In this document: positions 37,870-50,202 of the stretch, piece after piece
How positions within the stretch are numbered: position 1 is the first letter of the stretch
Layout: every line of letters starts with the position of its first letter
Assembly: GCF_025698545.1 (NCBI RefSeq)
Contig: NC_068569.1
Coordinates: 6,076,001-6,140,000, forward strand
Direction: 5' to 3'
DNA from: Gossypium raimondii
Taxonomy: Eukaryota > Streptophyta > Magnoliopsida > Malvales > Malvaceae
DNA length: 64,000 nt
Notes under the pieces: model-generated
Database searches by the model: none
What the model was told of the DNA's origin: nothing
The model's input: only the letters and a program-made list of their open reading frames with translations
Made by a program: the position numbers and the translations under genes

Positions 37870-40070
37870 TTATTTTTCCATCCCCAAAAAATACTTGTGT
37901 CTTTATGACTTGGTTTTTTTAAATATAATAATTATATTATATATTCAGTAGTTTTGCTAAGACGAAATTTCTTGGAAAATTTATGAAGGAGAAGATTTGT
38001 GTGCTTTTACTTTTCTTTGATTCTTATATGTCAATCCATTTTTAAAGTTTAAAAACTGCAAGATTACTATTTTATTGTCATGTTCCATGCAAGCGCATAA
38101 ATCAACTCAAGTAAGAATTGGGTAACTTAGAATCACTTTGGGGGTAATTAGTTGAGGACCAATTGGAGGTTCCATGAAAATATTGTGTAAAATTTTTGTC
38201 AATATGCACATGTTAGATGCAATTAATAAAGCTGATGGGTCACCATGGGAATTGTTTTTTCCGGAAAGATCTAAGCCTCAAAAAAACAAAAGAGAAAAGG
38301 AGAGATCGAGTAGGGAGAAATAAATGTAGTTTCCTTTTTCGTACACTTTAATAAAGTTGAGCTTTGCTTTGTAAAAAAAGGGATCGATTACCTCACCTGC
38401 TTACATATCTTTGGAATTATTGGAGTTTGGTATTGGAACTAGTCTTTACCACATCTACCTTGCTTCATATCTATTCCACAAAATTAAATTTTAATAACTA
38501 AAATTATTTATACAATGATGGGATTTAACTCTTTTCGTAAATGAAACTATTAGAAATGAAACAAAGATTCTCTTGAGACCAAAAAAAAAAATATATATAT
38601 CATAAGAATGATTCACCAAAATTGGGCCAACAACAAATCAATTATTAGCTTTGTTTAGAAGGAAAAGATAAGACTGAGGATTCAAATCCCTATTATGGTA
38701 GCAAAATATAAGAAAATCCCCATAAAAGATGCTACGTTGTGCACTAATGTACAAGAAAATGTATGGGTTTTATGTTAAAATTGCTTTGCAGAGAGTGATA
38801 TAGATTGTAGATAAAGTTGTATCCCAACCCTATCTACACCTCTGCTATAAGTAAGACTCCCTCAAATGACTGTTCAAGTTTAGTGCTCACAAATAATAAT
38901 AATAACAATAATATTATTGAAAGTATGATATCACGTTTCAACCAAAAGGAAAACAAAATTGGTGAAATAGTAAATGCATGGCATAACTAATTCGGTTGGA
39001 AAGTAAGTAGCGTAAATGGCCTTTAATCTCACCATGCTACAACACAATGCACTTTATCCTTTTTATATTTTCCACTTCCACTTTGGATACTTTCATATGA
39101 ATTTGGGTTAACCCAAATTACAAGTAAATTAAAGCAGTGAGTTTTGCAATTGGAGATGTGGGTTGGTTTTAAACTAGACATAGCTGAGCTAAGCCCAAAC
39201 AATTGACCGATGATAACCAAAGCAAAGCCCAGTCCAAACAAAGCCTGTTTTCAGTGTCGTTGAGGAATCAAATTGATGGATAAATCAGAGGTTATTTGAT
39301 GAGTTATTTGGTTCAAAACTGTGAAGAAGATCAGCACATGCATGAGGCATGAGCAGTGCAAAAGATAAATTAGAAACAGGAATTTTCTCCAAATATAATA
39401 AATGATGAGAAAGGAGTCATAAAAGATGCAATTTCACAAATGAGCTAATCCTAGCGGCTTAGGCGAATCTAGGGTGCTGGGCTGGTCCCCATAAATAAAT
39501 CCCCCAACATTTTTAATTTATTATTAAGTTAATTAAGCACCTCTATTTCAACATAAAATTTTTGGATTTAACTTTCAGTGTAGCAAATGCAACGGCGCAA
39601 TTGCAGGATCTGTCAGTATAGGGTTGGCAATTATGACCATTTTGACATCACCAGCACTTAAAAAGGCCTAATTAGAAATTTAACCCTCCACTTGATCACA
39701 TCTTGTTTTGCATATTCCTATATACTCTGGAATAATATGATCACCCTTGACTTAATAATTTTATTCTTTTTTACCATAATGGTAATGGTAGTATTCCCAT
39801 CAAATCATCAACAAATGTGCCTTCGCTGCAGGGTATAAAATATTCTACAAGGTAACTTTGTTTAGTATAATTATTAAATGATTCTTTTGTTCAATGGATC
39901 ATAATTTCCTTTCAGGATGGCTGTTGAAATCTTTAATCAGGAAATAGTTGGATTTTTCTCATTGTCCATTTAAGTTTCTTACTCGTTACGTTCTCTTGTA
40001 TATATAAAAAGTAAAACTTACATGAAAAGATGAATTAGTAGAAAATGATAAGTAAGATGATATATTTACA
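37870..40070. other. Intergenic DNA, no gene seen
   Basis: Contains the 3' flank of the NHL gene and AT-rich sequence without a supportable gene. A minus-strand frame at 39029-39241 (70 codons) has no recognisable domain. Confidence 0.5.
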
Positions 40071-40076
40071 AAGACC

Positions 40077-41850
40077 GTTAGATAAGCTGCTACCGACGGA
40101 CATAGCTAAGATGTAGAGTAGCCCATCCATTGACTCTTGCCTGAATTTCCTCCAAAAGAGAACCACAATCATATTCATTAATAGACAACTTCCTAGAAAC
40201 CAGGGGCACACCCAACTACCTTACGAGCAGCCTTCCCAACTTAAAACCAGTGACCCTTTGCACAGTTACCAGATCATCCTTGGCCATATATACCGGCAAC
40301 AAAGATCTCAGTCTTAGAAACGTTAAGTTGCAAACTAGAAAAATAGTAGAACTCTTGAAGGATGCACCAAATACCAATAACTGAATCAACTGTGTCCTTT
40401 GCAAAAATAAGAAGATCATCAGCAAATTCAAGATGAGTAAGATGGAACTCTAAAACATTTAGGATGGAACTTGGAAAACTCCTTGCATCGCTGCCCTATT
40501 CAACAGTTTTGAAAGAATATATATAGCGATAACAAAAAGGTAGGGAGAAAGAGGATCTACCTGTTTTATTCCCCTAGCACCTCCATTTACGGAAATAGAA
40601 AACCTGGGAGTAATACTACAAGCTGAAATCCACTGAACAAATTGACCGGGAAAACCCATGTTCCTTCCTCCGAACCAAAATCTTAGAGATGCATTTATAA
40701 ACAAGAGAACAACAGGAGATAGGCCTATATTCCTTGATATGGCTAGGATTAGCACAGATAGGAATAAGGGTAACAGTAGTTGCATTAAAAGCTCCCAACA
40801 GCTTTGAAGAAATAAAGAAAAACTTCACAGCATCAACAAAATCATCTGCCACGATATTCCAAGCTGCCTTGAAGAAAAAACCTGTGTAACCATCAGGTCC
40901 CGTCATTACCTTGATCAAAGATAGCTTGTTTAATTTCATCCCTCGTAACAGGCCGAACCATATCATTTTGTGCTTCCTCAGAACAAATCACTAAGAAGCA
41001 GATCGGTACAACCCACAACCTTAGCATCAGCACAACCAAGCAGATTTTGATAAAACTGAATAGTCTCAACCTCAATTTGTTCCGGCGTGTCCAACTTGGC
41101 GCCCTTATCATCAACCAAAGCACGAATAGTATGCTTATTCTTTTTAACTGCAACAGCATTATGGAAAAACTTAGTGCTGTGGTCCCCTTCCTGCAGCCAC
41201 TGGACTCTTGCCTTTTGCCGATAAAATCTCTCTTTAGCACCCTGCAACCCTTTCACCTCAGCTTGCACTCTTTCAATTTGCCTCTGACAGTCGAGGTTAT
41301 AATCGCACCTTAAGCTAGCAATTTGTAACTCTTCAAGCTCAGCCCTCTTTTTTCGCACCCGATCAGAAATATCTCCAAAAGCCTCAGAATTCAAAGCCTT
41401 TAAACTCCTTTTTAAGACCTCTTCAGCTTAAGAAATAATTTCATCAAAGGATCACCATCAACCTCATCATGCCAAGACTCAGCAACAATACTCATAAAAT
41501 CACTATGCTTAACCCAAAAATTTGAAAGGCTTATCCAGCCAAACAAGAGCATTCACAGCAGTAAACCCTCCTTTCCACACTATCATTACTAGCAGTAAGA
41601 AAGAAGTCAGAATTTTGAAACTCCAATCTACATTAAATACTTTGACTAGTAGTCACAAATCCATCCGGAAACAATATGATTCTTTGAAATAATCCAAATA
41701 ATTCCAGCCACTGAAATGTTTCCCCAAGATAGCCAATGCATAGCCTCCTTAACCCTTGTTTCAAGCAAATAAAGAACTTCAACATGCCATTTATTACTCC
41801 TATTAACATGTTTTTAATCCTCTTATGTTCCAAAAAACAATTATCATAAG
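40077..41850 (-). mobile_element. LINE (L1-type) ORF2 remnant
   Basis: On the minus strand the order of a plant LINE ORF2 is kept. A weak endonuclease part (41,400-41,850) contains LLETRVKE-like and HIVSGW-like pieces out of frame. The linker comes next (ARVQWLQEGDHSTKFFH, 41,150-41,230). Reverse transcriptase follows: MTGPDGYTGFFFK, EYRPISCCSLVYKCISKIL, RGIKQVDPLSPYLFV, and EFADDLLIF near 40,400 in place of YADD. The end reads EIQARVNGWATLHLSYVRR and breaks off near 40,077, so the remaining tail and the poly-A end are absent. Several frame changes split the protein and it cannot be active. No target duplication was found. Confidence 0.85.
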
Positions 41851-41854
41851 GAAG

Positions 41855-42774
41855 TAAAATCTAATTCATCCTCTACTTCTTTTCCCTTTATATATGAAAG
41901 TGATGAGCTAGAAACCATAAATAATTAGGGATGCTGGAGACCAAACAACAGATACAATGGCTAACGTTTCCTCCCACCTCAACTGCTTATAGTTTAAGCT
42001 AACTTCACTTTATTTGCTTAATCTAATCATTCTTAAATTTGACATTGTATGGGTTTGGAATCCTATCCTTTTTCTCTTTTATCTGACCTAGTTTTTAAGT
42101 TTTTTTTAAAATAATATGTTAATATTACTTATATTTTTGTTATATACAACCACAAATCCTATCAATTCTAAATATTATAAAGGTACAATCACAACTTTAT
42201 CCCTTCTTTTGTTTGTTTTTTTATCAATTTGAACTTAAACCTTCAAATTTTATTCAATTATTTTTTATGAAAAATTTGATTGAATTTTTAAAGTTTTAGC
42301 ACAAATTACTAATTTCCTTAAAATTTTAACAATTTCTCGTAAAAATTAATTTAACTAATATTTGGTGATTAAAAATAAAAAAAATTGACAAGGACTCTTA
42401 TAAATTTCGAAACAAATTATGATACAAGTGAGTGTTATTAATATATTATTATGATTTGCAAAATTGGAGTGCAGCAGCAATTATTGAACGTTAAGTCCCT
42501 TTTTGGTTTTTGTTTGCTTTTAGAAACAAATCAAAAACCCAAAAAAACGAAAGGAATCCAATTTTGCCAAAATATATAAAACATACAAGTTTATGCTTTG
42601 TTTCTTTTAGTAAAACAAAAATGCAATACCCCAAAATGGACAAGTATTTATTCAAATATGCAATAAAGAGTTCTTTAATAAAATTTCAATCATTTTTTTC
42701 CAACATTTCAATCTTTTTAAAAAATTATGAAAACTCTAAATCTTACCCATGTAAAATGAGGCCTTTTTTTTTAT
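41855..42774. other. AT-rich intergenic DNA, no gene seen
   Basis: No gene is supported. A 90-codon frame at 42510-42782 is Lys/Phe/Ser-rich with no domain. Confidence 0.45.
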
Positions 42775-43340
42775 ATGAATAACTTTAAATTTTTAATTAT
42801 TTATGAAAATGACTTGGAAAAAAATTATATATGAAAATGACTCGTTTGTTATAGTAAAAGTTAGCACTGTCTGATCAACCGGTGGCACCATTTCCTTTTT
42901 CCCTTTAATCATTACTCAATCATCATTTTTTAAAAATTTTCTTGGTGTTGACATTGTGTCAGACAACACCTGTATGTATTTTTCTAAATACCTGTAAAAA
43001 ATATGGATATTCATGGTGGAGAAAAAAAAAAGAAAAAATATTTTTTAATGGGTGTCGTCGGTCTGTCAAGCGGCATTGGTCAAATTTCTTTTAAAAAAAA
43101 GAAATTTATGTCAATGAAAAATAAATATTTTTTTTGTTGCCATGCTGTCGAGCGTCACCACCCACTATATATACCCCATCTCCGGTGCAAAATCTGTATA
43201 TTTTGAAGTGTTGTTTTTTGTTGAAGATGAGAAAAAAAAAAAGGAAGAAAGATTTGTGGCTAGTAGTAGGGGAGAAAACTAAAAAAAAAAATCAGTGTTC
43301 AATAGAAGTGGGGAAAACAGAAAAAATTTGATTTTTTTTT
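42775..43340. repeat. Left inverted arm of the large MULE
   Basis: Pairs with the reverse complement of about 48,285-49,025. Similarity is by eye and gapped; the right arm has an additional inner part with repeated GTGTCGGGCGACACCA-like words. Open frames in this arm (43003-43331) are by-products of purine-rich DNA. Confidence 0.65.
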
Positions 43341-43434
43341 GTATTTGGTGTTCAAAATTGAGGCAGAAAGATTTATTTATGTTGGTGTTTTAGGGAGAAA
43401 TTGTGATAGTTTTAATATATGTTTAAGTTCATGG

Positions 43435-43625
43435 TGATGTGGTAGCGCTTAAAGACCCACACATTTCATTTGCCGCGTGGGAAGTGCATATCACCTTAGA
43501 AGATGTCACATTGCAACTCAGACTCCCAATTGATCGTGGTTATGCAATCACGTATTCAAACTTTGTCACATTGCAACTCAAACTTGCGCAAGGAAAGTCT
43601 CACCAATTGACAGTGGTTATGTGAT
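43435..43625 (+). pseudogene. Plant-mobile-domain (MAIN-like) fragment
   Basis: The frame reads ISFAAWEVHITLEDVTLQL then RLPIDRG. The plant mobile domain of MAIN-like/PP7-long-form proteins has TFHLPCGECTITLEDVXLQLGLPVDG at this place. The piece is short and contains an internal repeat of the phrase TLQL(R/K)L (THVTLQLKLAQGK-like), with no start or continuation of the domain. It is a decayed remnant inside the MULE's left half. Confidence 0.45.
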
Positions 43626-44893
43626 CAAGTTTAATATCACCAGAAGATGATGCTTTATAAACCCCATATGAGTTTGAGAGCATAATCATACGAAAAAAAT
43701 GAGTTTAATTAGTTTTTTTTCTCCATCAAAGTAGTATTTTTAATCTTATTGTCCAAAACTTATGTGGAGGTGGGGGCAAGAAGATCGATGGCGAGGGAAA
43801 TGACAGTGACGATAGAAACAAGCTGAAATGCGACTCGAGGCGGCAACAGTTGTAATTATTATAGTGGTGCATGAAAGGAAGGGTAGACTGAGAAAAAAAA
43901 CTAATAAAAAAAAAAAGAAAATATGGGGAGCCCATGGCCGCCACTTTGTTATGTAATTATTTCAAGTGTAATTAGTATCACTATCATACAAGTTAAAATG
44001 ATAACAGGGATCATCATATTTTGATTCATTATTTTTGAAATTATAATTACGATAACTATAAAAAAAACTTTCCGGATCATTCAAAAAAGAATGATCGTTG
44101 TTATGCACAAAAAAATTATTTTCGTATAAAAATATATGGAATACTAGTCCTGATTTTCCTGTGAAATAACACTATCACTACTATCAAGTTAAAATTTTAT
44201 TAATAGGTGAAAAATATTTTAACGGGTATTCACGGTGGGAAAAAATCGGTTTAAGAAAAACGTTGAGAGTGGGAAAAAAAAAGAAAACTAAAAAAAAGGA
44301 ACTGAAAAAATTGAAAGAAAAAAAATAAAGGGTGGGGGAGCTCGTGACCGTTTGGTCACGTCGACAGTATGGTGTCAGTCCGGTGTCGCCTAGAAGCAAC
44401 CATTAGGCATTGGAACATCAACAAACGGTGGAAAATTCTTCTTTCGGGTTGTAGTTCGTCGTCTAGACCAGAAGAAGGCAATGTTTGCAAGTTAACCACA
44501 GTACCTGGCACGTACTCCTACATCGCGGCTAACCACCCTTAAAATTTATTGTACTACACACCACAATCTTCGTACAACTACTCATTGGTCATTGGTTTAG
44601 CCCATCATGCTTTTTTGTGACCAATACAGGAATGGTTGTCATGTCTTTTACCAGCGGCATGATGCAGTTATAGATTGTTTTCGCATCAAGTTTGTTATAG
44701 TCTTGCATCATATGTGCAGTAGTGAAGGTATAAGACCCTTCAAATCTTCGAATTTCCCACAGTTGTGACATTTGAATAAATGCAGCTCGTACCTGCCAAT
44801 TTCACTCTTCTGCAAACCTTCAACACTCTCCAACATATAATATCGATGTAGATTTAATAACTTTTTAGTCCACCGACACCTTTATGTTATATC

Positions 44894-47800
44894 TGTAATA
44901 TCCCGAAAATTACTATAGTAAGAAAATAGGTATACTTGATATAGTAAAATAAGGAAATAAAATGTTAAAAAACAAAATGTAATATCCCGAAAATTACTAC
45001 AGTAAGAAAGTAGGTATACTTGATATAGTAAAATAAGGAAATAAAGTGACAAAAAGCAAAATTTTGATTTATGTCAACATTGGAAGTATATTATGACATA
45101 TTAATGCAAGAAAGGACTAATTCGCAAAAGTGAGAAAAGTTTTGTTGCCCAATAGTAAATATTTAAAATTTGAGGGGTTAAAGTGTAAATTTGAGGGGTT
45201 AAAGCAAAATTTTGATTTATGTCAACATTGGGAAGTATATTATGACATATTAATGCAAGAAAGGATTAATTGTGCAAATATTTTAAGGGTGGAATGATCT
45301 AGAATCTAAGGAAAATGGATGAATTAGGACCAAATTGAATAAGTGAAGAATTATGAGGGACTAAATCGTAATTTTACCAAATTAAGTGATGACTCAAGGA
45401 TGGAATTTTAAAAGATCATGAAGGGAAAAATAGTCAATTAGACGGAGAGAGAAGTCTAGAAGGCAATGATGATGTTGGAGATATTTTAGATAAATAAATA
45501 AATATTAGTTTATAATATTTGATTTGATTTTTTTAATGATATTTTATTATTTTATTTTGTATATATATATATGTGGAAAGAAAGAAAAAAAGCCACCATC
45601 CCACCATTTTTCCCATGCACCAATGTGAGAAGAAGAGAGAAAGATAACAATGAGACTATGGGGAGCTAAAATATCAAGTTAGATTCAAGAAATAGAAGCT
45701 AGAGGAGAGAGAAAATCAAGTTAAAGTTTGAAACCAATAGAATAAGGTAAGAACATCAAGATTTAAATATATTTTTAAGTTTGATATTATTGAAAAGCAT
45801 GGAAATGATGTTATAGTAGAGTTTTCTTATATCAGGTCTTATGTTCTTGATATATTAGTGAAGGAAAAAAAGTGAAAGTGATGGGAAATATTATAGAGAA
45901 AGGGAATAAGGGAGTTATAAACTTAGTAATCAACATCTTGCACTAAAACAGTTTTGGACAACAGTAGTAGGTTAACTTTGAAAAATCACCATAAATTGTG
46001 GAAATTGAATTAGAGGATGAAAAAAATATGGAATTAAATCTTATTTAGTATAGTTTCTCATAGAAGAAATGGTGTAAATAATGGAATTGTAAATCATGAG
46101 ATATAATAAATTTTGTGAAACAAGGTGATCAGAATGATTTCGGGTTCCCCTGTTCTGACTTTGGAAAATCATAAAAAATTGGACAAAAATAATTAGGGGC
46201 TTAAATTTATATTTTTAAATCCTTAATGAATATATTTTCAATAGAAACAAACGGTAACATCATCCGAATCTCGTACGATGAGATAATTAATTTTTAGTGA
46301 AGAAGAGTCGAAACTGTAAGACAACAGAACAGAGATGACTTTAAAGAATAAACTGTACTTATTGGCTGGACCAAAAATTCTGAAAATTTGATGGTAATAA
46401 TATATGTGAATCTAGTTTCAGATAAAATTAAAGTATCTCAATTCTAAGTTCCGTAGCTTAAGATATAATTAATTTAGTGACCATGACTCAAGTGAACAAC
46501 TTGTTATGAGTAAACAAGTAAATAGTGGTATTATGTATATACCAAGGATGTGGAATAGAGAGGAGGAGGAGGAAAACTATATGTGAATATTCAACTAATA
46601 TGAGATTATTTTAAAATAGCTAATTTACATGTTTTAAGTTCAGGGACTAAATTGAACAAATGTGAAACTTTAAGGGTAAATTTTGTAAAATGTCAAAAAG
46701 TGACCAAATTGCATGAAATGAATTGTTTTATTATTTAAATTAATAAATTGAATGAAATATTAATTTAGATCAAGATTGTGTGAAAATTTGAGGAAAATAG
46801 AAAATTACCAAAATGTCCCTAAATTTTAGTATTTCTACAATTTAGCCTGGTAAGTTCGTATTAGACCTGTCCATGGGCCGGGCGGCCCGGCCCGGCCCGA
46901 TGGCCCGCCCGAAATATGGGAGGGTTTGGGTAAAAATATAGGCCCAAATATGGGCTTGGGCAAAAACGAGGCCTGTTTAGAAAGCGGGCAGACCTCGAAC
47001 AAGATTTTTTGGCCGGGCCTGCCCGCCCGCCCGAAAATATATTAAATATATATTTTTATTTTTAAAATATACTAGTTTTAGTTTTATTTTAAGTTACAAA
47101 ATTTTAGATTTTGTTACAACAATTAATACAATTAACAATTAATAATTTGATGTAATTTGATAATTTTACTAATAATTAATACAATTAACAATTAATAATT
47201 TTACTAACAAAATGTTAGTAACAATTAATAATTAATAATTTGATATAATTTGATAATTTTAGTAACAATTAATACAATTAATAATTTTACTAACAAAATG
47301 TTAGATTTTACAAAATGTTGATTGGTACAAAAATATATAATTTGATACAATTTTAATAATAATTAATTTTGATAACAATTAATTTTAATAACAATTAGTT
47401 TTAATTTTAATAAAATATAATTTTAATTTTAATTAAAAACGGGCGGGCTCGGGTTCCATATTTTTCAGTGGTAGGGCTGGGCAAAATCTCGAGCCCATAT
47501 TTGGGGCCGGGCTGGGCCCGGGCCTAGGAAGCGGGCTGAAATTTTTTGTTGGGCCCGGCCCGGCCCATGGACACCTCTAGTTCGTATGAACTATATTCTG
47601 TATAATTTTAATTAAAGTGAATATTATTTGGTGATGAATATTATATAAATATGTGTTTTATTATTGGAATTTAATTATTATTGGTAATATGTATAATTAT
47701 TAGATTGCATTGAAATGATTATCGAAAGCTCAATTGAGTTGGGGGCTTGTTGGAGATATATCACACTATCCATTGATTCTATCGGTAATCTTGGATGATT

Positions 47801-47982
47801 TGATTCTGGTAATAATGGCATGTTTAAGTTAAATTGGCCAACGTTAGCTCATTAATGTTTTGATTTTGATTGGTTATAAATTTGAATGCTTGATGAAATG
47901 AAACGTTTGTAAATTAATTTGTAAATTTCGGTAATGCTCTATAACCCTATTATGGCGATGGATACGGGTTAGGGGTGTTACA
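44894..47982 (+). mobile_element. Gypsy-like solo LTR fossil with 5-bp TSD
   Basis: It begins TGTAATATCCCGAAAATT and ends GGGGTGTTACA, flanked by the perfect duplication ATATC (44889-44893 and 47983-47987). No gag, pol or primer-site region is present, so it is a solo LTR. The raw length is 3,089 bp, of which 726 bp are a hAT miniature plus its extra target copy. The first 84 bp are repeated in tandem (44894 and 44978), and a block of about 65 bp recurs at 45,056 and 45,204. A clean target copy suggests moderate age. It lies inside a MULE transposase gene. Confidence 0.85.
46862..47579. mobile_element. hAT-type miniature element (GC-rich ends), second intact copy
   Basis: It begins TAGACCTGTCCATGGGCC and ends GGCCCATGGACACCTCTA, with the perfect 8-bp duplication GTTCGTAT at 46854-46861 and 47580-47587. 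The GGGCC/CCCGG-rich flanks, the phrase GGGTAAAAATATAGGCCC and an AT-rich core (AATTAATAATTTTACTAACA repeats) match the layout of the copy at 11063. It is non-coding. It sits inside the solo LTR and is therefore younger than that. Confidence 0.88.
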
Positions 47983-48284
47983 ATATCGCTTGATAGAAAA
48001 TACATAATCCTCCTCCTTCACGAATTGTTGGCCTACATACAACTCTTCCAATTCATAATCTATAACCAACCAATGAGAAGGTATTATATTTGGTACTCAA
48101 GGAACTTGGATGGATGCGTCGCATCGTGATCTACACTCAATATATGGGTCCCAAGGTCATTGCGTATGACAATGCTACAACTTGAGTTCTCAATCGAAGG
48201 GGCGTGTACATTTTCACCTCATCCGCAACTTTATCATCAATAGCTTTTATTTTTAAAAATAGTAGCTCCTACTAAAACAAATAT

Positions 48285-49025
48285 AATTACATACAAATAC
48301 TTACAAACTAACATTATAGGCTCCAATTTGATTTTTAAAAAACTTGCACAAAATTTTCTTCTTCTTTGTTTTTTCCCTTCCTATTAAACACATATCTTCC
48401 TTCTTCTTCATTTTTTTTGTCTCTCTCTTAAATAAAACCAAAAACTTCAACAAAATCCAAAACATCAATAGATATAGTCTTTTGGCTGGGCTGGGTTTAT
48501 ATATTTTGGGTGGCGGGACCACCGGTACCGCATGACACAACGGCGACATCGCTAATAATTTTTTCCAGTCTCTGCACAACTATTTTCCCAAAAAAAAAAA
48601 CACTGGTGTCGCCCGACACACTCGCCACACCCTTTAATTTTTTCTTGACATTTTTCCCACTGTGTTGCTTGATAGCATGGCGTTAACAACTAGAAAATTA
48701 TATTTTTTAAACAAAATCATTGGTGTCGCCTGACACATCAACAACACCCATTAAAAAAATTCCCTGACAACCATTGATACTACTTGACATGGCAGCAACA
48801 CAATTGTTTTTTTCCTTTTTTTTTATCACTGATAAATTTTTTTTTAAAAAAAATATACAAATGACACCAAATTTTTTTTTTAAATGATAATTGTGTAATG
48901 ATTAGGGGGAAAGGGAGTGGTGCCACCAATTAGTCAGGCACTGGCTTCCATAGTAGCAAATGAGTCATTTTCATATATAATTTTTTAAAGTTATTTTCGT
49001 AATTAATTAATTTTAAGATTATGTT
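48285..49025. repeat. Right inverted arm of the large MULE
   Basis: Reverse complement of the left arm, plus repeated GTGTCG(G/C)(G/C)CGACACCA-type words at about 48,540-48,800 that form short palindromic blocks. Frames here (48301-48579 and 48344-48535) are by-products of the same purine-rich tract on opposite strands. Confidence 0.65.
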
Positions 49026-49042
49026 TATAAAATGTAATAATT

Positions 49043-50202
49043 GAGTAAAATTATCAAAAATACCGATTTTAAGAAAAATGATCGGATTGGGCCGATTTTT
49101 TGAAAAATTACGAGATTAGGCCGAAAAAAGAAAAACACTTCCAATTGGAAGCGTTTTTAGAATATTGGTAAGGAAACCCCCAATCAGTTTTAGCAACCAC
49201 CTTAAATAGACAAGATTTCATGATTTATTATAATGATGTATGCCCGAGCATGTTGTTATTTTTCAATTTCACTCAATTCTGCATTGAGCCCACCAAAATT
49301 TCTTTCAACCAATTCATATTTATCCTGGCTCCATAAGTCGTGTCTGGAACCCTCCCTAAAAGTTGCTCGCATACATCACTCCAATCAGGTGCGACAACTG
49401 ACCCAATCACTACAGACCCATCCACCGGTAACCCGAGTTGTAACTGCACGTTCTCGAGTGTGATAGTACACTCGCCACATAGAAGATGGAATGTGTGTCT
49501 CGGGTCTTCACCTTTCCACTAACGCGCTTACAAGTGTGGGGTCCAATTTACACCCCATACCCATAAGGGTCACCTGCAAAAATCCCGCATCTCTCAAGTA
49601 TGGTTCAATTAAGGACGCTGGAGAAGCGGGTAGATTACAAATATACGTCTCCAAAATCTTATCTTCCAACTATATATATAAAAAACAAAATATTAAATTT
49701 TAGTATAATAAGAAAATATTTAAATTCAATTAAATTAAATGTAATAAAAAATTCTTATTGTTTGCAATTGATCAATGAAATGTATTTTCCATCGAAATGA
49801 ATTAGAGATTTTGTCATTATTAATTTCAATAAATACGAAATAATTTGTAATAAAAATAATAATACAATTTTAATTAAAAAAGAGAGTTGAGAGAGGAATA
49901 AAAATTGAGTGAGAAATTAAGAGGGAATTGAAAGAAATTTGAAAGAGAGTTGAGAATGAGAGAGAGAGATGAATTGAGATTGAATGGAAAAATGAATGAA
50001 ATTAGGGGTTTATATAAGAAAAAAAGTAGTCATTAGTAGAGATTAATTGGAGAAGCTGTCGCAAAAAACACTTTTAGCTGAAAATATTTTCCTGCAAATC
50101 CGCTGAAACGTTTTCAAGTAGAAACTTTTTTATTATTTTGGTCTAATCCCGTAATTTATCTAAAAATCGGCTTAACCCAATAAATTTTTTTTTATTTTAC
50201 CC
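49043..50202. mobile_element. 1.16-kb MULE carrying a plant-mobile-domain gene remnant, 9-bp TSD
   Basis: Perfect 9-bp duplication GTAATAATT at 49034-49042 and 50203-50211, the size typical of MULEs. The ends GAGTAAAATTATC... and, inverted, GGGTAAAATAAAA... pair over roughly 100 bp. The shared inner words are GCCGATTTTT, AAATTACGRGATTAGRCC and a (G/A)AA(G/A)CGTTT block. The interior holds a mobile-domain gene piece on the minus strand and no transposase, so the element is non-autonomous. The undamaged duplication points to a comparatively recent insertion beside the large MULE. Confidence 0.82.
49245..49690 (-). pseudogene. Plant mobile domain (MAIN-like / PP7 long-form type), N-terminal part
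   Basis: On the minus strand it reads LEDKILETYICNLPASPASL, IEPYLRDAGFLQVTLMGMG, CKLDPTLVSALVER, one stop where the family has Trp, RPETHTFHLLCGECTITLE, NVQLQLGLPVDGSVV, then APDWSDVCEQLLGRVPDTTY and GARINMNWLKE. This is the first half of the plant mobile domain in correct order and essentially one frame. The stop (TGA for TGG) and loss of everything after about 150 residues make it a pseudogene. Intact relatives (MAIN, MAIL1) are nuclear proteins involved in silencing and meristem maintenance; many others ride in transposons, as here. Confidence 0.8.

Larger units (their letters stand above)
44405..48270 (-). pseudogene. Mutator-like transposase, N-terminal half, split by an LTR
   Basis: On the minus strand, right of the LTR (47,983-48,270), it reads ELEELYVGQQFVKEEDYVF and SIKRY. 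Left of the LTR (44,405-44,893) it continues NIKVSVD, ILYVGEC, NWQVRAAFIQMSQLWEIRRF, KLDAKTIYNCIMPLVKDM, GWLAAM, EYVPGTVVNLQTLP, DDELQPERRIFHRL. This is the conserved order of the MULE transposase N-terminal region in dicots. The reading runs straight across the insertion when one ATATC copy is counted once. Stops and frame changes are scattered (for example after KVSVD and in the YNKF-GWLAAM stretch). The catalytic DDE core and the SWIM finger are missing: the gene ends abruptly near 44,400. Confidence 0.8.
42775..49025 (-). mobile_element. Large MULE with long inverted ends, interrupted by a solo LTR
   Basis: The left arm (about 42,775-43,340) and the right arm (about 48,285-49,025) are inverted copies. 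AAAAAATTATATATGAAAATGACTCRTTTG, then GGTGGCACCA, then TTAATGGGTGTYGTYG, then a purine-rich run of GAAGAAAGA type appear in the same order on opposite strands. Between them a Mutator-type transposase gene is broken by the LTR at 44894-47982. Long inverted ends around such a transposase define a MULE. The outer edges and the 9-bp duplication could not be fixed because the outermost bases are worn and a second MULE sits at the right edge. The element is dead: transposase truncated, frames disrupted. Confidence 0.72.
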
